From the NCBI GenBank assembly GCA_951812745.1, contig OX638327.1:1229914-1293913 (forward strand): a stretch of 64,000 bases of DNA, read 5' to 3'. Origin of the DNA: an uncultured Nitrospirales bacterium. GTDB taxonomy: Bacteria; Nitrospirota; Nitrospiria; Nitrospirales; UBA8639. Positions within the stretch are counted from its first letter, which is position 1; each line of letters opens with the position of its first letter. Below are positions 1 through 9,305 of the stretch, piece by piece. A program made the position numbers and the translations under genes. The notes below the pieces were generated by a model. The model was not told where the DNA came from, searched no databases, and worked only from the letters and a program-made list of their open reading frames with translations.

Positions 1-76
1 ATTCCCTCTTCGAAAATACGCCCCTTCCAAAGGGGAGGGAAAGAATGTGGTCGCCATCTACGCAGGCTAACCATTC

Positions 77-103
77 TGTCAACGAATTCCAGAACATTGA
101 CAA
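77..103. repeat. 35-bp dispersed repeat, diverged copy
   Basis: Begins TGTCAACGAAT and ends TTGACA. It is a diverged, slightly short member of the family whose full copies (10009-10043, 60503-60537) are 35 bp with TGTCA/TGACA ends. It lies in the stretch before the DUF433 gene. Confidence 0.5.
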
Positions 104-218
104 TCCGAGCGCAGCGAGGAATCTGCTTTGCGCCGCGTTGCGGCCCGCCCGCGCAGGCGGTATCATCCGGGCAGGCAGGCACTGTCGCCACCACCGAATT
201 GATGGAAGGAGACCGGAG

Positions 219-446
219 ATGGAACGAATTACCGTCAATCCGAGAATACTCGGGGGAAAACCCATCATCGAGGGGACTCGTATATCCGTGGAATTCATCC
301 TTGAGTTGCTCGCATCCGACGTGAGCGAAGAAGACATTCTGGCAGACTATCCACATTTGAACCGGAAAGACATTCGCGCCTGCCTGAGATATGCCGCTCG
401 CTGCCATAGAAACGAGGTGTATCTCGAGGTAAAACCGACAACATGA
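219..446 (+). CDS. DUF433 antitoxin-like protein
   Basis: This 75-residue protein has the DUF433 pattern, with ITVNPRILGGKPIIEGTRI near the N terminus and an SEEDILADYPHL segment after it. The family is a small winged-helix type DNA-binding protein, usually paired with a DUF5615 PIN-like toxin and regarded as the antitoxin. The start at 219 is preferred over the longer frame from 45 because GGAAGGAG lies just upstream and family homology begins there. The stop overlaps the ATG of the next frame (ATGA), the usual coupling in such pairs. The partner carries an in-frame stop, so this antitoxin may be orphaned. Confidence 0.85.
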   Translation: MERITVNPRILGGKPIIEGTRISVEFILELLASDVSEEDILADYPHLNRKDIRACLRYAARCHRNEVYLEVKPTT

Positions 447-829
447 AATTTCATCAGGTGCGAATCCTCGCCGACGAGAACATCTCGCCGAAAGTCGTGG
501 CGTTTCTGAGGGGTCAGGGTATCGACGTGGCGGATACGAAGGAACGAGGATGGCAAGGCAAGAGTGACGATGAATTGCTGGAAACGGCGTAGCAGGAAAA
601 CCGCTGGGTCTTGACCCACGATAGTGATTTTGGTTCGTTAGCCATTCATGAAGACAAGCCTTATTGGGGTGTCGTGTTTTTGAGGCCCCGGGATCTGAAA
701 CCCCACAACGTCGTGAGAGTGTGCAACCGGCTTTTGCAGCATGATGTGGAGATCTCTCAACGCACCCTGGTCGTCGTTGAAGAAGCCCGAATCCGTATTC
801 GTCAGACAGGAGACCGCCGGTCGGAGTAG
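443..829 (+). pseudogene. DUF5615 PIN-like toxin, amber codon interrupted
   Basis: Translation from 443 gives a DUF5615 protein: an N-terminal KFHQVRILADENIS with the acidic LADEN motif, then VLTHDSDFGSLA, the second conserved acidic motif of this PIN-like nuclease family. A TAG at 590-592 (after LLETA, before QENRW) interrupts an otherwise open frame to 829. A CAG-to-TAG transition would explain it. The frame downstream of the stop stays intact, so the lesion looks recent. Alternatives are a sequencing error or a tolerated amber. The cognate antitoxin directly upstream is intact. Confidence 0.8.
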
Positions 830-845
830 CGGTCAACCCTCCCTC

Positions 846-876
846 TGTCATCCTTGTCTGTGTTCAGTCATTCCCT
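846..876. repeat. 35-bp dispersed repeat, reverse copy
   Basis: Reads TGTCATCCTTG followed by TGTGTTCAGTCATTC, the reverse orientation of the repeat seen at 2384, 7304, 10303 and 60503. The TGTCA end is present. The other end is diverged and merges with a TTCGACTTCGCTCAGG-type sequence also seen near 7290 and 10270. Confidence 0.5.
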
Positions 877-942
877 TCGACTTCGCTCAGGGCAGGCGTT
901 GACAATGTTCCCGCTTCCTGTTGTGCCCCTGTGCCCCGCCGT

Positions 943-1042
943 TGGAAGGCAACCCCCTCAATCCCCCTTCTCAGGGGGACGGCAGACCCGCTCTCCCCGG
1001 AGCAGCGAGCCGGCCGCAAGCCTCTCCCCCCTGACAAGGGGG
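943..1042. repeat. CCCCCTCAATCCCCC dispersed repeat, left part
   Basis: Contains AACCCCCTCAATCCCCC, TCAGGGGGACGGCAGA and later CCCCCTGACAAGGGGG. Related copies lie at 10165-10245 and 35498-35575. The IS481-like element is inserted at its right end, and what looks like the rest of the repeat resumes at 2312. Confidence 0.55.
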
Positions 1043-2311
1043 TGTATAGACCGGAGACATCGTGGACGGGTGTTCGGGGACATGGTGGACACATTGTGGG
1101 TTATTCTGCGGGCTGCTGCAAATCAAGCTCGCGGACATACTGGTGACAAAAATAGACCCGCCACCGGCCCTCCTGGAGCGTGGGCCGCAGGGCCACCGGG
1201 TAGCCCCGTAAGGCTTTGGTGAGGTGGAAGCGGCGCCCGCGAAAGGAGATCTCGCCTTTATCTTGCACGCGCCGGACGGGCGCGCTTGAGCCATAGTCAA
1301 TCGGCGGGAGGGCTTCCGGGAACGGGCGGGGACTGGGCGTATAGCGCGTGGCCGGGACCGCGAGGGCTAACGCGTCATGCGGGCGGTCGAGATTAGAGTG
1401 GTCGCGCCAGCGATCAAAGGCTTGTTGGCAGTGGGCCAGATCGCGAAAGGTGCGCTGGTGGAGGAGTTCGGTTTTGAGGGTCCGATGGAAGCGTTCGTCT
1501 TTGCCCAAGGTTTGGGGGTGCGCGGGCCGGGCATGAGTAAGAACAATGCCCAGGCGAATAAGCCAGACGGTCAAGGACGTGAAGGGGCTGAGGGTCAGCG
1601 GCGCGCCCCAGGGCGGGCCATTATCCATTAGCATGCGGACGGGCAAGCCATAGCGGCGGAACGTCTGCGTCAAGGGGGTTTGGACGGTGGCGCCCTGTTC
1701 ATGGGGACAGCCTGGAGGCAGAGGGCGAAGCGGGAACAGTCGTCCAGCACGGTCAGGGGGGGCACCGGCCAGCGGTCACGGGGAAAGGGCCTTTGAAATC
1801 CATTTGCCATAAGGCATTGGGGGTGGGCTGCGCGAAGCGCTGCCAGGCCCGCTGGGGGGCGGCCGCGACAGGCGGGAGCCAGGCGGCGCGGCGGAGGATC
1901 GCGGTGATGGTGCTCGGCGCGGAGACGGTGGCAGAGCCCAGAGCCTGGAGCCGGGCGCCGCCCCACGTGGGGTGCTGGGTGCGCAATGCGAGCACCGCCG
2001 CTTCGAGTGCGGTGGGGGTGCGCTGGGGCAGCTGGTGCGGCCGGCGGGAGTGCTCGGCGAGGCCCGCGAGGCCGGCCGTCGCATAGCGGGCCAGCCATTG
2101 ATAGGCGGTGGTGGGGCTGATCGCGAACCGGCGACAGAGGGCGCGCAGGGAGCCCCCCGGCTGCTGGGCTAAGAGCATGAATTCGTGGCGTTGAGACATG
2201 GTCGACACCTCTTTCCAAGGCATGGCGCTCCTCCGTTTGGGGTGAAGCCATGCAGGGTAACGTGTTCACCATGTCTCCGAACAGGTGTAAACCATGTCCC
2301 CGGTCTATACA
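1043..2311. mobile_element. IS481-family-like insertion sequence, degenerate
   Basis: The element is about 1.27 kb. Its left end begins TGTATAGACCGG and its right end is the reverse complement of the same sequence. Imperfect inverted repeats of about 50 bp (1043-1092 and 2262-2311) each hold two copies of a CGGRGACATGGT-like motif. A run of G at both junctions is compatible with a short target duplication but is too simple to prove one. The transposase frame inside is frameshifted twice, so the copy is probably not autonomous. Confidence 0.85.
1101..2199 (-). pseudogene. IS481-like DDE transposase, two frameshifts
   Basis: The transposase is spread over three frames. The N-terminal part (2199 to about 1755) has a helix-turn-helix region and WQMDFKGPFP with the first catalytic Asp. 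The middle part (about 1765-1705) has LTVLDDCSRF with the second Asp. The C-terminal part (to 1101) has HPQTLGKDERFHRTLK with the catalytic Glu region. The first shift is at a run of seven C in the coding strand near 1755-1762, the second near 1705. Restoring both would give a protein of about 365 residues, normal for IS481. Either the gene is inactivated or the homopolymers were misread. Confidence 0.85.
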
Positions 2312-2582
2312 GGGGGGAAAGGGGGAGTCGGTAGGGGCGGCCCTGCGGGTCCGCCCTCCCTGCTTGTGGGCGGATACTCATGCTGTCAACGAATGACTGA
2401 ACATGTACAAGCCCGAGCGTAGCGAGGAATCTCGTCGTTCCTTCTGTCATTCCCGCAAGTCTTTAGCGGGAATCCAGTGTCGTTCTCCTCACGAATGAAA
2501 AAAGACAAAGACCCTGGATCCGTCCCCCGACATCCTTAATCGGGGATCCAGTTCTTTTTGTCGAGGATGACAGAAGAAAATC
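2312..2582. other. Intergenic, dispersed repeats
   Basis: No gene seen. It holds the apparent right remainder of the repeat split by the IS, a copy of the 35-bp family at 2384-2411 (TGTCAACGAATGACTGAAC), and a TTAATCGGGGATCCAG motif of a kind that recurs at several intergenic sites. Confidence 0.5.
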
Positions 2583-4079
2583 CTAAAACTGCCGCACCCA
2601 GCGCATTTCCACGAGGTTACGTTTGTAGTCGGACAGTCGCGCGTTGGATTCGCGGACCTGGTTGGAAAACGCGATCTGGGGGCTGAAGCCGAACACCGTG
2701 ATCGCGCGGTTCAGCAGCGTGGCCTGCAGGATGCGGGTCTGGTCCTCGCGGGCGGAGCCATCGTCCCTGAAGTGAGAAGGCCACCCGCTCTCGTAATTCG
2801 TCCACCGGAACTCGGCGCTGGTGCCCACGGTAAATCCCCACGGCAACATCACGTTCGTCCCCACCCGGGTCCAATACCCGGCACTGTTCCAGTGGTGCGC
2901 TTTCGTCTCCTGCTGCTGATAGCCCACCAGCGCGTTGACCTGCACGGTCGGGAAGAGCACGTAGTTGGCGCCCAGGGAGAACACCATGAGCGACCCTTCC
3001 AGGAACCGCTGCTGTTGGTAGGTTCGGTCCTGCCAGGTCGCCCGGCCGTTCAGCCACAGGCCCGCAAAGACCCGGTGCTGGACTTCCAGGCGCGCGCCGA
3101 TATCGTAGTTGAAGGGGGAGCCGCCCCACCAGCGTTGGTTGGCGGCGGCCAGCAGGCTCATCTCGGTGTTCCGGTCGAGCAACCAGCGCGGCCCCACATA
3201 GACCCCGGTAAACGTCTGGTCGAACTGGCCTCCCTTGTATTCCCGGTGGTTGACGTCGAACCCCGTGCGCAAGCGCCAGCGCTCGGCCAGTGGGAACTGG
3301 TATTCGACGCCGCCCCAGCTCACGAGCCCGATACCGGAACTGGCCCCCCTCGTGGTGAACTCCAGGAGCCGGCCGTTGACGTTGATGTAGATGGCTTCCG
3401 CGTTCGACGCGGCGCTGATGTTGGTGTCCGGGGCCAGGGAAAAGCCGAAATATCCACGCCAGCGACGCCGGGCCCGCATGATGTTCAAAAACCGGCTGAC
3501 GTTGGCAATTATGGGGGCCGGCGGGCGGCCGGCCAGGACCCGCTCGAAGTGGTTCCGCGCCAGGTCGTCCTCCTCCTTGAGGAAAAAGGCGAGGGCCAGT
3601 TCCAGGCGCACGCGCACCAGACCGGGCTCGTGAATCAGGATGGAGCGGTAGGCGGCGATGGCCCCATCCAGCAGGGTCTCACGGTCCTCCTCGGCCAGAC
3701 CGGACTGCTGCGAGGCGCGGGTCGAAGCGAGACCGATGAGAAAGAGCACATCCGTTTCGATCGGGCCGCCTTCCAAGAACGGCTGCAACAGGACCAGCGC
3801 TTCGGTGAACCGCCGGTCTTTGATCAGGGCCCGGGCCTCGGAAACGCTGCCTTCGGAAGGCTGGTTGGCGGGTGCCGACGATGACGACCCTTCTTCTGGG
3901 AACGTTAGCGCGTCCCCAGCGGATATCGGCCCGCCCTCTGCGGATGCAGGCGCGTCATCAGCGGGTGGCGGCGCTTCTTCGACTACGGACGACGGCGCGT
4001 CCTCTGCGCTCCAGGCGGGAGCGCAGAGGAACAAGAAGGCAGCGGTCGCGAGGGTGAAGAGGATGGGATTGATCGCCAT
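2583..4079 (-). CDS. Slam-like surface lipoprotein assembly modifier (TPR + DUF560 barrel)
   Basis: About 498 residues from the ATG at 4079. A signal peptide (ILFTLATAAFLFLCAPAWSA) is followed by an acidic Pro/Ala/Ser-rich linker, TPR-like helices to about residue 220, and a beta-barrel domain starting near RRRWRGYFGFSLAPDTN and ending in an aromatic residue (RWVRQF). Slam proteins (DUF560) move lipoproteins across the outer membrane to the cell surface. The start at 4079 is chosen because the signal peptide follows it directly. The neighbouring upstream gene encodes a lipoprotein with a barrel-like C terminus, the expected substrate type. Function is inferred from fold features. Confidence 0.8.
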   Translation of the reverse strand: MAINPILFTLATAAFLFLCAPAWSAEDAPSSVVEEAPPPADDAPASAEGGPISAGDALTFPEEGSSSSAPANQPSEGSVSEARALIKDRRFTEALVLLQPFLEGGPIETDVLFLIGLASTRASQQSGLAEEDRETLLDGAIAAYRSILIHEPGLVRVRLELALAFFLKEEDDLARNHFERVLAGRPPAPIIANVSRFLNIMRARRRWRGYFGFSLAPDTNISAASNAEAIYINVNGRLLEFTTRGASSGIGLVSWGGVEYQFPLAERWRLRTGFDVNHREYKGGQFDQTFTGVYVGPRWLLDRNTEMSLLAAANQRWWGGSPFNYDIGARLEVQHRVFAGLWLNGRATWQDRTYQQQRFLEGSLMVFSLGANYVLFPTVQVNALVGYQQQETKAHHWNSAGYWTRVGTNVMLPWGFTVGTSAEFRWTNYESGWPSHFRDDGSAREDQTRILQATLLNRAITVFGFSPQIAFSNQVRESNARLSDYKRNLVEMRWVRQF

Positions 4080-4294
4080 AGTGCCAAACCTATTGTGAAC
4101 TCGGTGGAAGCCTGGCCCATGCACGTGTCGCGCCCGGCGCGGCGGGCGCACCGTTTCTCACAGGACCGGTGATGGAAAACATCATGCAGGGACGGGCCGG
4201 CCAAGGCCGGCGGCTTCGCCAAGCCTTGCGGGCTCGCCCGAAGGCGGTTCCGCCGTATCGACACGCACCCTGCTGTGCGTCCCGATCTCCATCG

Positions 4295-4333
4295 TGGCAA
4301 AAAGAAAGGGCGGCACGTGAGGCCGCCCTTTCG
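4295..4333 (-). terminator. Rho-independent terminator
   Basis: On the minus strand an AAAGGGCGGC stem pairs with GCCGCCCTTT around a short loop and is followed by CTTTCTTTTT. It lies between the lipoprotein gene and the Slam-like gene, so it may reduce readthrough and keep the translocator below its substrate. Confidence 0.7.
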
Positions 4334-4372
4334 ATGAAACAGGGGGTGGAGCACCCTCTCGAACTAACGATA

Positions 4373-6415
4373 TTATTCTCTGGCGGCGTACGCCCCGGCG
4401 GCATGGCCGTCCGTGAAGTGGGCGTCGAAGCCACCGAAGAAGCCGGTCGGACGCTCAGAATCGGCGCCATAGACCTGCGCCGTCCAGACGCCGCTCTGGG
4501 CCTGGAGGCCGGTACTCGTGGCGCCATCCGAAAAGTTGCCACTTGATAGCACCTGGGACGCAAGGTCGACGGACCAAGTCGAATCGACCGCGGGGCCGGC
4601 GAAGTTATCGATGGTGCCGGTAAGACTGGGATTGGTGTCATCGAAGGTCGCCATCAAGTTGACCGTGGCGGTGAACGCACCGGAAGCCATATTCATAACG
4701 ACGTTATCCTCATCGGTGGTCCATGTGCTGGACATGCCGGCGGCTTTCCCGCTATACGTGGCCGTCAGATCCGTAAAGTTGGTGGTCGCCAGGTCGACGT
4801 TAGACGTATTGCCACCGGTCATCGCGTAGGTGTTGACCGCAGTATTGCCGGTATCTTCAGTCAGCCAGTGGCCAAACTGCGCGTACAGGGTTTCCGGCGC
4901 ATACGTCGTGACGTTCATATCATCTGTGGTCCCGACGTACTCAGCTTCCACGTCAGTCGGCGTGAAGTACCAACTGCCGGTCAGATTGCTGTCATCGTCC
5001 ACACTACAATCGCTACCGGCGCAGAAAGACCTACCTGCGATGCCCATATAGCTGGCGTCGGTATACTCCGTGCCATAGTCCACGGGGCCGGTCGGCGTTG
5101 TGCCGGAGCTCGCGGCGGCGGCGGCCATGCCGGCAAACGAAGCCGCGTCAACAAGTTCGGTTCCGCCGCCCGTCGCGGTGACCGGCAATGACTCGAGAAC
5201 CTTACCTGCGTCCGTGACGATTTCGGCCCAGGTCATGCCCACGGCGTTATCCATCATGACCGCGTCTGGGAAGGCCGTCGCGTCGGGTGCCGTGGTTCCA
5301 TGGTCGCCCCTCGCTCGGGAGCCGTCGGTAGCGGACGTAGGCTCGAGCGCAGCGGTAATGTCTTCCGCCACCAGCCGTCCGTAGTCCTCGGGGGTCATCG
5401 GGTTGTCCTCGGTACCCGTGACTGCTTGAACAGCGGTTGTCAAAGCTGGGTCATTGGCAGACGCCTGGGCCGCTGCGAGCTGCGTGTTTGCAACCGCGAT
5501 CGCCGCGTTAAGCGCCCTGGTCAGAGCGTCTGTCGTGTCGGCATCGGCATCGGGAGCCAAGGCAGCCACCGCATCCACCGCATCCTGGGCAGCCACAACA
5601 GCAGCGTCCCCAGCCTCTTTGGCAGTCAGCACTGACCGGGCGTTCTCCGTCGCTTTTGCGGAGTTTCCAGCAACGCCCGCCGCACGCGTGGTGATCAGCG
5701 ACATGTTGGTTGTTGCCGTCGTCAAGGCCTCATCCGCGGCCATCGCGGCGCCAGTGGCGTTGTCTCTCGCGTTCTGCGCCGTCTCGAAATGGGTGATCCG
5801 GTCCTTCAGCCCCTGGACCTCTGCCGGCGTGATGTCCTCCCGGCCCATCAGGTCCGTGATCTCTGCCAGCGTGAGAGTCGTATCCGGCCGACCCATCAGA
5901 GCCGTGATCTCTGCCAGCGTGAGATTCGTATCCGGCCGACCCATCAGAGCCATGATCTCTACCAGCGTGAGATCCGTATCCGGCCGACCCATCAGGTCCG
6001 TGATCTCTGCCAGCGTGAGAGTCGTATCCGGCCGACCCGTCAGAGCCGTGATCTCTGCCAGCGTGAGATCCGTATCCGGCCGACCCATCAGAGCCGTGAT
6101 CTCTGCCAGCGTGAGATCCGTATCCGGCCGACCCATCAGAGCCGTGATCTCTGCCAGCGTGAGATCCGTATCCGGCCGACCCATCAGAGCCATGATCTCT
6201 ACCAGCGTGAGATCCGTATCCGGCCGACCCATCAGAGCCGTGATCTCTGCCAGCGTGAGAGTCGTATCCGGCCGGGCCTCTAATGCATCGATGGCGTCCT
6301 GCGTCGCTCGATCGCCCCCAACCATCAGGCTCGTTCCGCCACCTCCACCGCATCCGGCTAACAACGCCACTGCGGCAATCGTAAAAAATCCCCACACGAG
6401 TCGTTTCATCTTCAT
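4373..6415 (-). CDS. Repeat-bearing surface lipoprotein, probable Slam substrate
   Basis: 680 residues. A lipobox (VALLAGC, Cys at about 22) is followed by a Gly stretch, then nine tandem 16-residue units of the type GRPDTDLTLAEITALM and a degenerate tenth. An Ala-rich helical region with likely coiled coil follows. The C-terminal part is beta-rich and ends GFFGGFDAHFTDGHAAGAY, resembling the small barrel of TbpB-like Slam substrates. AAGGAG stands before the first ATG. The gene next downstream is the Slam-like translocator. The ligand is unknown. The repeats are nearly identical at DNA level, so copy number may vary between strains. Confidence 0.75.
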   Translation of the reverse strand: MKMKRLVWGFFTIAAVALLAGCGGGGGTSLMVGGDRATQDAIDALEARPDTTLTLAEITALMGRPDTDLTLVEIMALMGRPDTDLTLAEITALMGRPDTDLTLAEITALMGRPDTDLTLAEITALTGRPDTTLTLAEITDLMGRPDTDLTLVEIMALMGRPDTNLTLAEITALMGRPDTTLTLAEITDLMGREDITPAEVQGLKDRITHFETAQNARDNATGAAMAADEALTTATTNMSLITTRAAGVAGNSAKATENARSVLTAKEAGDAAVVAAQDAVDAVAALAPDADADTTDALTRALNAAIAVANTQLAAAQASANDPALTTAVQAVTGTEDNPMTPEDYGRLVAEDITAALEPTSATDGSRARGDHGTTAPDATAFPDAVMMDNAVGMTWAEIVTDAGKVLESLPVTATGGGTELVDAASFAGMAAAAASSGTTPTGPVDYGTEYTDASYMGIAGRSFCAGSDCSVDDDSNLTGSWYFTPTDVEAEYVGTTDDMNVTTYAPETLYAQFGHWLTEDTGNTAVNTYAMTGGNTSNVDLATTNFTDLTATYSGKAAGMSSTWTTDEDNVVMNMASGAFTATVNLMATFDDTNPSLTGTIDNFAGPAVDSTWSVDLASQVLSSGNFSDGATSTGLQAQSGVWTAQVYGADSERPTGFFGGFDAHFTDGHAAGAYAARE
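5834..6274 (-). repeat. 48-bp in-frame tandem repeat array, 9 units
   Basis: Nine occurrences of TATCCGGCCG at exact 48-bp spacing (5881, 5929, 5977, 6025, 6073, 6121, 6169, 6217, 6265). Units fall into sub-types such as AEITALM, VEIMALM and AEITDLM. The block VEIM-AEIT appears twice in similar order, suggesting segmental duplication of several units at once. Confidence 0.95.
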
Positions 6416-7339
6416 GTTGTCTCGTCTCCTTTATTGAGAGTTATAAGTCAATACGTAAAGCGTAAAGCAAAAAAAAATTTGCGAGTTTATTCCGCAGGAT
6501 TGTACGGATAGCGGGTTGGTAAGTCAAGCCTCAGTCTCTTTGAATTTTTATTTATTTGATTGCTGGAGATCAGCAGAACAAACACGAGCGAAATAGATTG
6601 AGATAATTGTACGAATGGTGTGGAAGTCTGTCAAGCTTTTTCTCCGGGACTTATCCGGAATCGTTGACGTCCTCTCCTTATTGGAGCCGCGGGATCGTAT
6701 GGCGCCGTTTTCCTGGCCGCATAAGATGCGGCGGCGACAAATTAAGACATTTTTCTATGAAGAACAATCGTTGTCAATTATTTTATAGACTTCCCTTTTC
6801 TCTTTCTTCCTGGTGTGTCGTTCGGGGTCTGCGGGAACGAATTGGGCGTCAAGCTGCAAGACGTACGACACGTTTTGGAGGCTCTCCCTCACCCGCATTT
6901 CCTCTTCGGAAAGGCGCCCCCTGACAAAGGGGAAGACCCGTCCCTCTCACCCCAACCCTCTCCCGCAAGGGCGAGGGAGTTGTCGTGTGGAAACGGGTAA
7001 CGAATGACTGGATATTGGCAATCCCCAACCGGATCGGGGCTCCAGGGGGCCTGTGTCGTTGTCGCCGCGCGCTCTGATCGCGCGGTCTTCTGGTGGCCGC
7101 ATTGTCGGCGCCCTGAGATGGCGCGGCTACAACGACGTTGACCATGCGGTCACCGCAAATGCCTCGACCTCGGATGAATCCCCGATCAAGAATGTCGAGG
7201 ACAGGGTCCGGGGCACGCCTAATACCCCCTCGCCCTTTCTGACACAGGAGGGGGCAAGGAAAAACAGAAAGTATCAACGCCTGTCCTGAGCGCAGTCGAA
7301 GGAAATGAGTGAACACATACAGGGATGACAATTGCCGCC
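6416..7339. other. Intergenic, AT-rich leader then repeats
   Basis: From 6437 to about 6800 the sequence is AT-rich and probably holds the promoter of the lipoprotein gene on the minus strand. From 6880 it holds dispersed material: a CCAACCCTCTCCCGCAAGGG hairpin repeat (6950-6985), a CGATCAAGAATGTCGAGGAC motif (7180-7210) and a copy of the 35-bp family at 7304-7331. No supported gene. Confidence 0.5.
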
Positions 7340-8353
7340 TTATCCGAACAGGTCGGGGTCGCCCTTGCTGCGGCCGAAGTGTTGGAAGGCTTTGGCGGTG
7401 AGTTGGCGGCCGCGGGCGGTGCGGTCCAAATAGCCGGCCTGGAGGAGGAAGGGTTCGTACACGTCTTCGAGCGTGGCCTTTTCTTCGCGGACCGCGGTGG
7501 CCAGGGCTTCGACGCCCACCGGGCCGCCGTTGAATTTTTCGAGGATGGTCAGGAGGATTTTGCGGTCCATGTCGTCGAACCCCGCGTCGTCCACGCCCAG
7601 CCAATGCAGGGCCTCCTGCGCCACCGTTTGGGTGATGACGCCTTGGGCCTTGACGTCGGCGAAGTCCCGGACCCGCCGGATGAGCCGGTTGGCGATGCGG
7701 GGCGTGCCGCGCGCGCGCCGGCTGATTTCCGCGGCGCCGCCCGGTTCGAGGGCCACGTGCAACAGGCCGGCCGACCGGGTGACGATGGTTTCCAGTTCCT
7801 CCGGCGTATAGAAGTCCAGCCGGTACACCAGCCCGAACCGTTCCCGCAACGGGGAGGTGAGCGCGCCCGCCTTGGTCGTGGCTCCCACCAGGGTGAACGG
7901 CGGCAGGTCCAGTTTCATGGTGCGGGTGGCCGGGCCCTGGCCGATGACGAGGTCGATCTGGAAATCCTCCATGGCCGGGTACAGGGCTTCTTCTACGGCC
8001 GCGGGCAGGCGGTGGATTTCGTCGATGAACAGCACGTCGTGGGCCTGCAGGTTCGCCAGGATCGCGGCCAGGTCGCCGGCGTGGTTCAGGACGAGCCCGG
8101 AGGTCGAGCGGATACCGCCGCCCATTTCCCTGGCGATGACGTGTGCGATGGTGGTCTTGCCCAGGCCGGGCGGGCCGTAGAAGATGGCGTGGTCCAGGGG
8201 TTCGTGGCGGCGCTGCGCCGCTTCGATGCAGACCCGCAACGATTCTTTCATGCGCTCCTGACCGGTGTAGGCGTCCAGGGTTTGCGGGCGCAGGGTGCCT
8301 TCGGTGTGCTGTTCTTCTTCCAGGAGGTGGTCGGTGACGATGCGGTCTTCCAT
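7340..8353 (-). CDS. ruvB: Holliday junction branch migration helicase RuvB
   Basis: RuvB is the AAA+ motor that, with RuvA, drives branch migration in recombinational repair. Seen here are Walker A (GPPGLGKTT), Walker B (LFIDEIHRL), sensor 1 (LVGATTKAG), the arginine-finger region ([10 protein letters not shown]) and the C-terminal winged helix ([19 protein letters not shown]). From the ATG at 8353 the protein has 337 residues, the usual RuvB size, beginning MEDRIV. An upstream GTG at 8419 would add 22 residues unlike RuvB. ruvA and ruvC are not adjacent. The exported-protein gene lies immediately upstream on the same strand. Confidence 0.97.
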   Translation of the reverse strand: MEDRIVTDHLLEEEQHTEGTLRPQTLDAYTGQERMKESLRVCIEAAQRRHEPLDHAIFYGPPGLGKTTIAHVIAREMGGGIRSTSGLVLNHAGDLAAILANLQAHDVLFIDEIHRLPAAVEEALYPAMEDFQIDLVIGQGPATRTMKLDLPPFTLVGATTKAGALTSPLRERFGLVYRLDFYTPEELETIVTRSAGLLHVALEPGGAAEISRRARGTPRIANRLIRRVRDFADVKAQGVITQTVAQEALHWLGVDDAGFDDMDRKILLTILEKFNGGPVGVEALATAVREEKATLEDVYEPFLLQAGYLDRTARGRQLTAKAFQHFGRSKGDPDLFG

Positions 8354-8444
8354 GAAGGGGGTCGGTTCCGGGCTCGACACGGCATGGGGCCGTTCCCCGG
8401 GGGTGAGCGCCGTCCCCACCCCGTGGCCGGTTCGCGGATAGGGA

Positions 8445-8981
8445 TTACGGGAGCGTGAATTCGACGTTGATGTCCCGCCCCAGGTAGTTCACGAGAAAGC
8501 CTTTGCTCTGGTAGTTCAACATGGCCCCCATGACGTTTTCGTCCCCGAAGTCTTCGGGGCCCAGCAGTTCCCGGATTTCCTTCGCGCTCTGGGCCGTGAG
8601 GACGCGCCGGAAGATGCCCCGGGTTTTATGCACGAACCGGTTGTTGATGAAGATGAGCGTGACGCGACCGTCCATGATCTGGACCCCGGCCATGGCGCCG
8701 GTGGGGTTCGATTGATCCCACAGCAGCACGAAGACGCCTTCCTGTTCGGCGCGGACCCCGGAAATTTTTTCGTTGATCAGCATTTCCACGGCTTCGATTT
8801 CCGGGTCGCCCAAACGAACGCCGTACAGGGACACGGTGGCGCTGTCGACGTCCTCGGGTTTTTGCACGTTGTTTCGCGTGAGTTCGTATTTCTTGACCTT
8901 GGCCACGGCGTCGGTGGTGACGGTCATGGTCCCCCCGATGCCCACCAACAGGGCCAACGCCATTATGGACAGTATGCGCAT
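8445..8981 (-). CDS. Exported protein of unknown function
   Basis: 178 residues with an N-terminal signal-like hydrophobic stretch ([17 protein letters not shown]) and GGAGGAG just before the ATG. The mature part is a mixed alpha/beta protein without cysteines. It contains the segments [19 protein letters not shown] and [15 protein letters not shown], which hint at a repeated small fold like those of periplasmic BamE or SmpA-type proteins, but I do not recognise the family. It precedes ruvB on the same strand, with about 90 bp before the preferred ruvB start. Confidence 0.7.
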   Translation of the reverse strand: MRILSIMALALLVGIGGTMTVTTDAVAKVKKYELTRNNVQKPEDVDSATVSLYGVRLGDPEIEAVEMLINEKISGVRAEQEGVFVLLWDQSNPTGAMAGVQIMDGRVTLIFINNRFVHKTRGIFRRVLTAQSAKEIRELLGPEDFGDENVMGAMLNYQSKGFLVNYLGRDINVEFTLP

Positions 8982-9305
8982 GGAATTCTCCTCCCCCAGT
9001 CTGATAAACGCCCTTCTCTGGCACCATCAACGGGAATAGGCATCATGAGTGCCGGATGCTTCTGTGGCGACATTTCCTGCTCTTTGCCGCCGCCACATTA
9101 CTGTGATTGTAACGAACGGTCTGCGCAGAATCAAATAGTCTTGTGTGTTGCCGTTCCAGTCCGTCGGCGCATGATTGCACCCATACCAAGCCGGCAGAAA
9201 AAAGAATGCGCCCTTGTCTTGGCGGGCTCTGGTCCTTGACCAGGGGCGTGGCCCCGTCTCCGAACCGGGCCTGCCCTCGACCTTCTTCATCGGGAGATCG
9301 CGCGG
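8982..9305. other. Intergenic, nothing recognised
   Basis: Short overlapping frames occur on both strands, but none has a ribosome binding site or family resemblance. No clear terminator. Confidence 0.4.

Noticed and set aside
5834-6274. Possible CRISPR array because of regular repeats
   Set aside because: No unique spacers; repeats are contiguous, 48 bp and in frame with a protein.
5454-6437. A 327-residue plus-strand frame of VSGRPIRAVISASVR repeats
   Set aside because: Shadow of the 48-bp repeat array, whose true frame is the lipoprotein with lipobox and ribosome binding site.
7325-8458. A 377-residue plus-strand frame opposite ruvB
   Set aside because: Antisense shadow of a clear ruvB; no binding site or homology.
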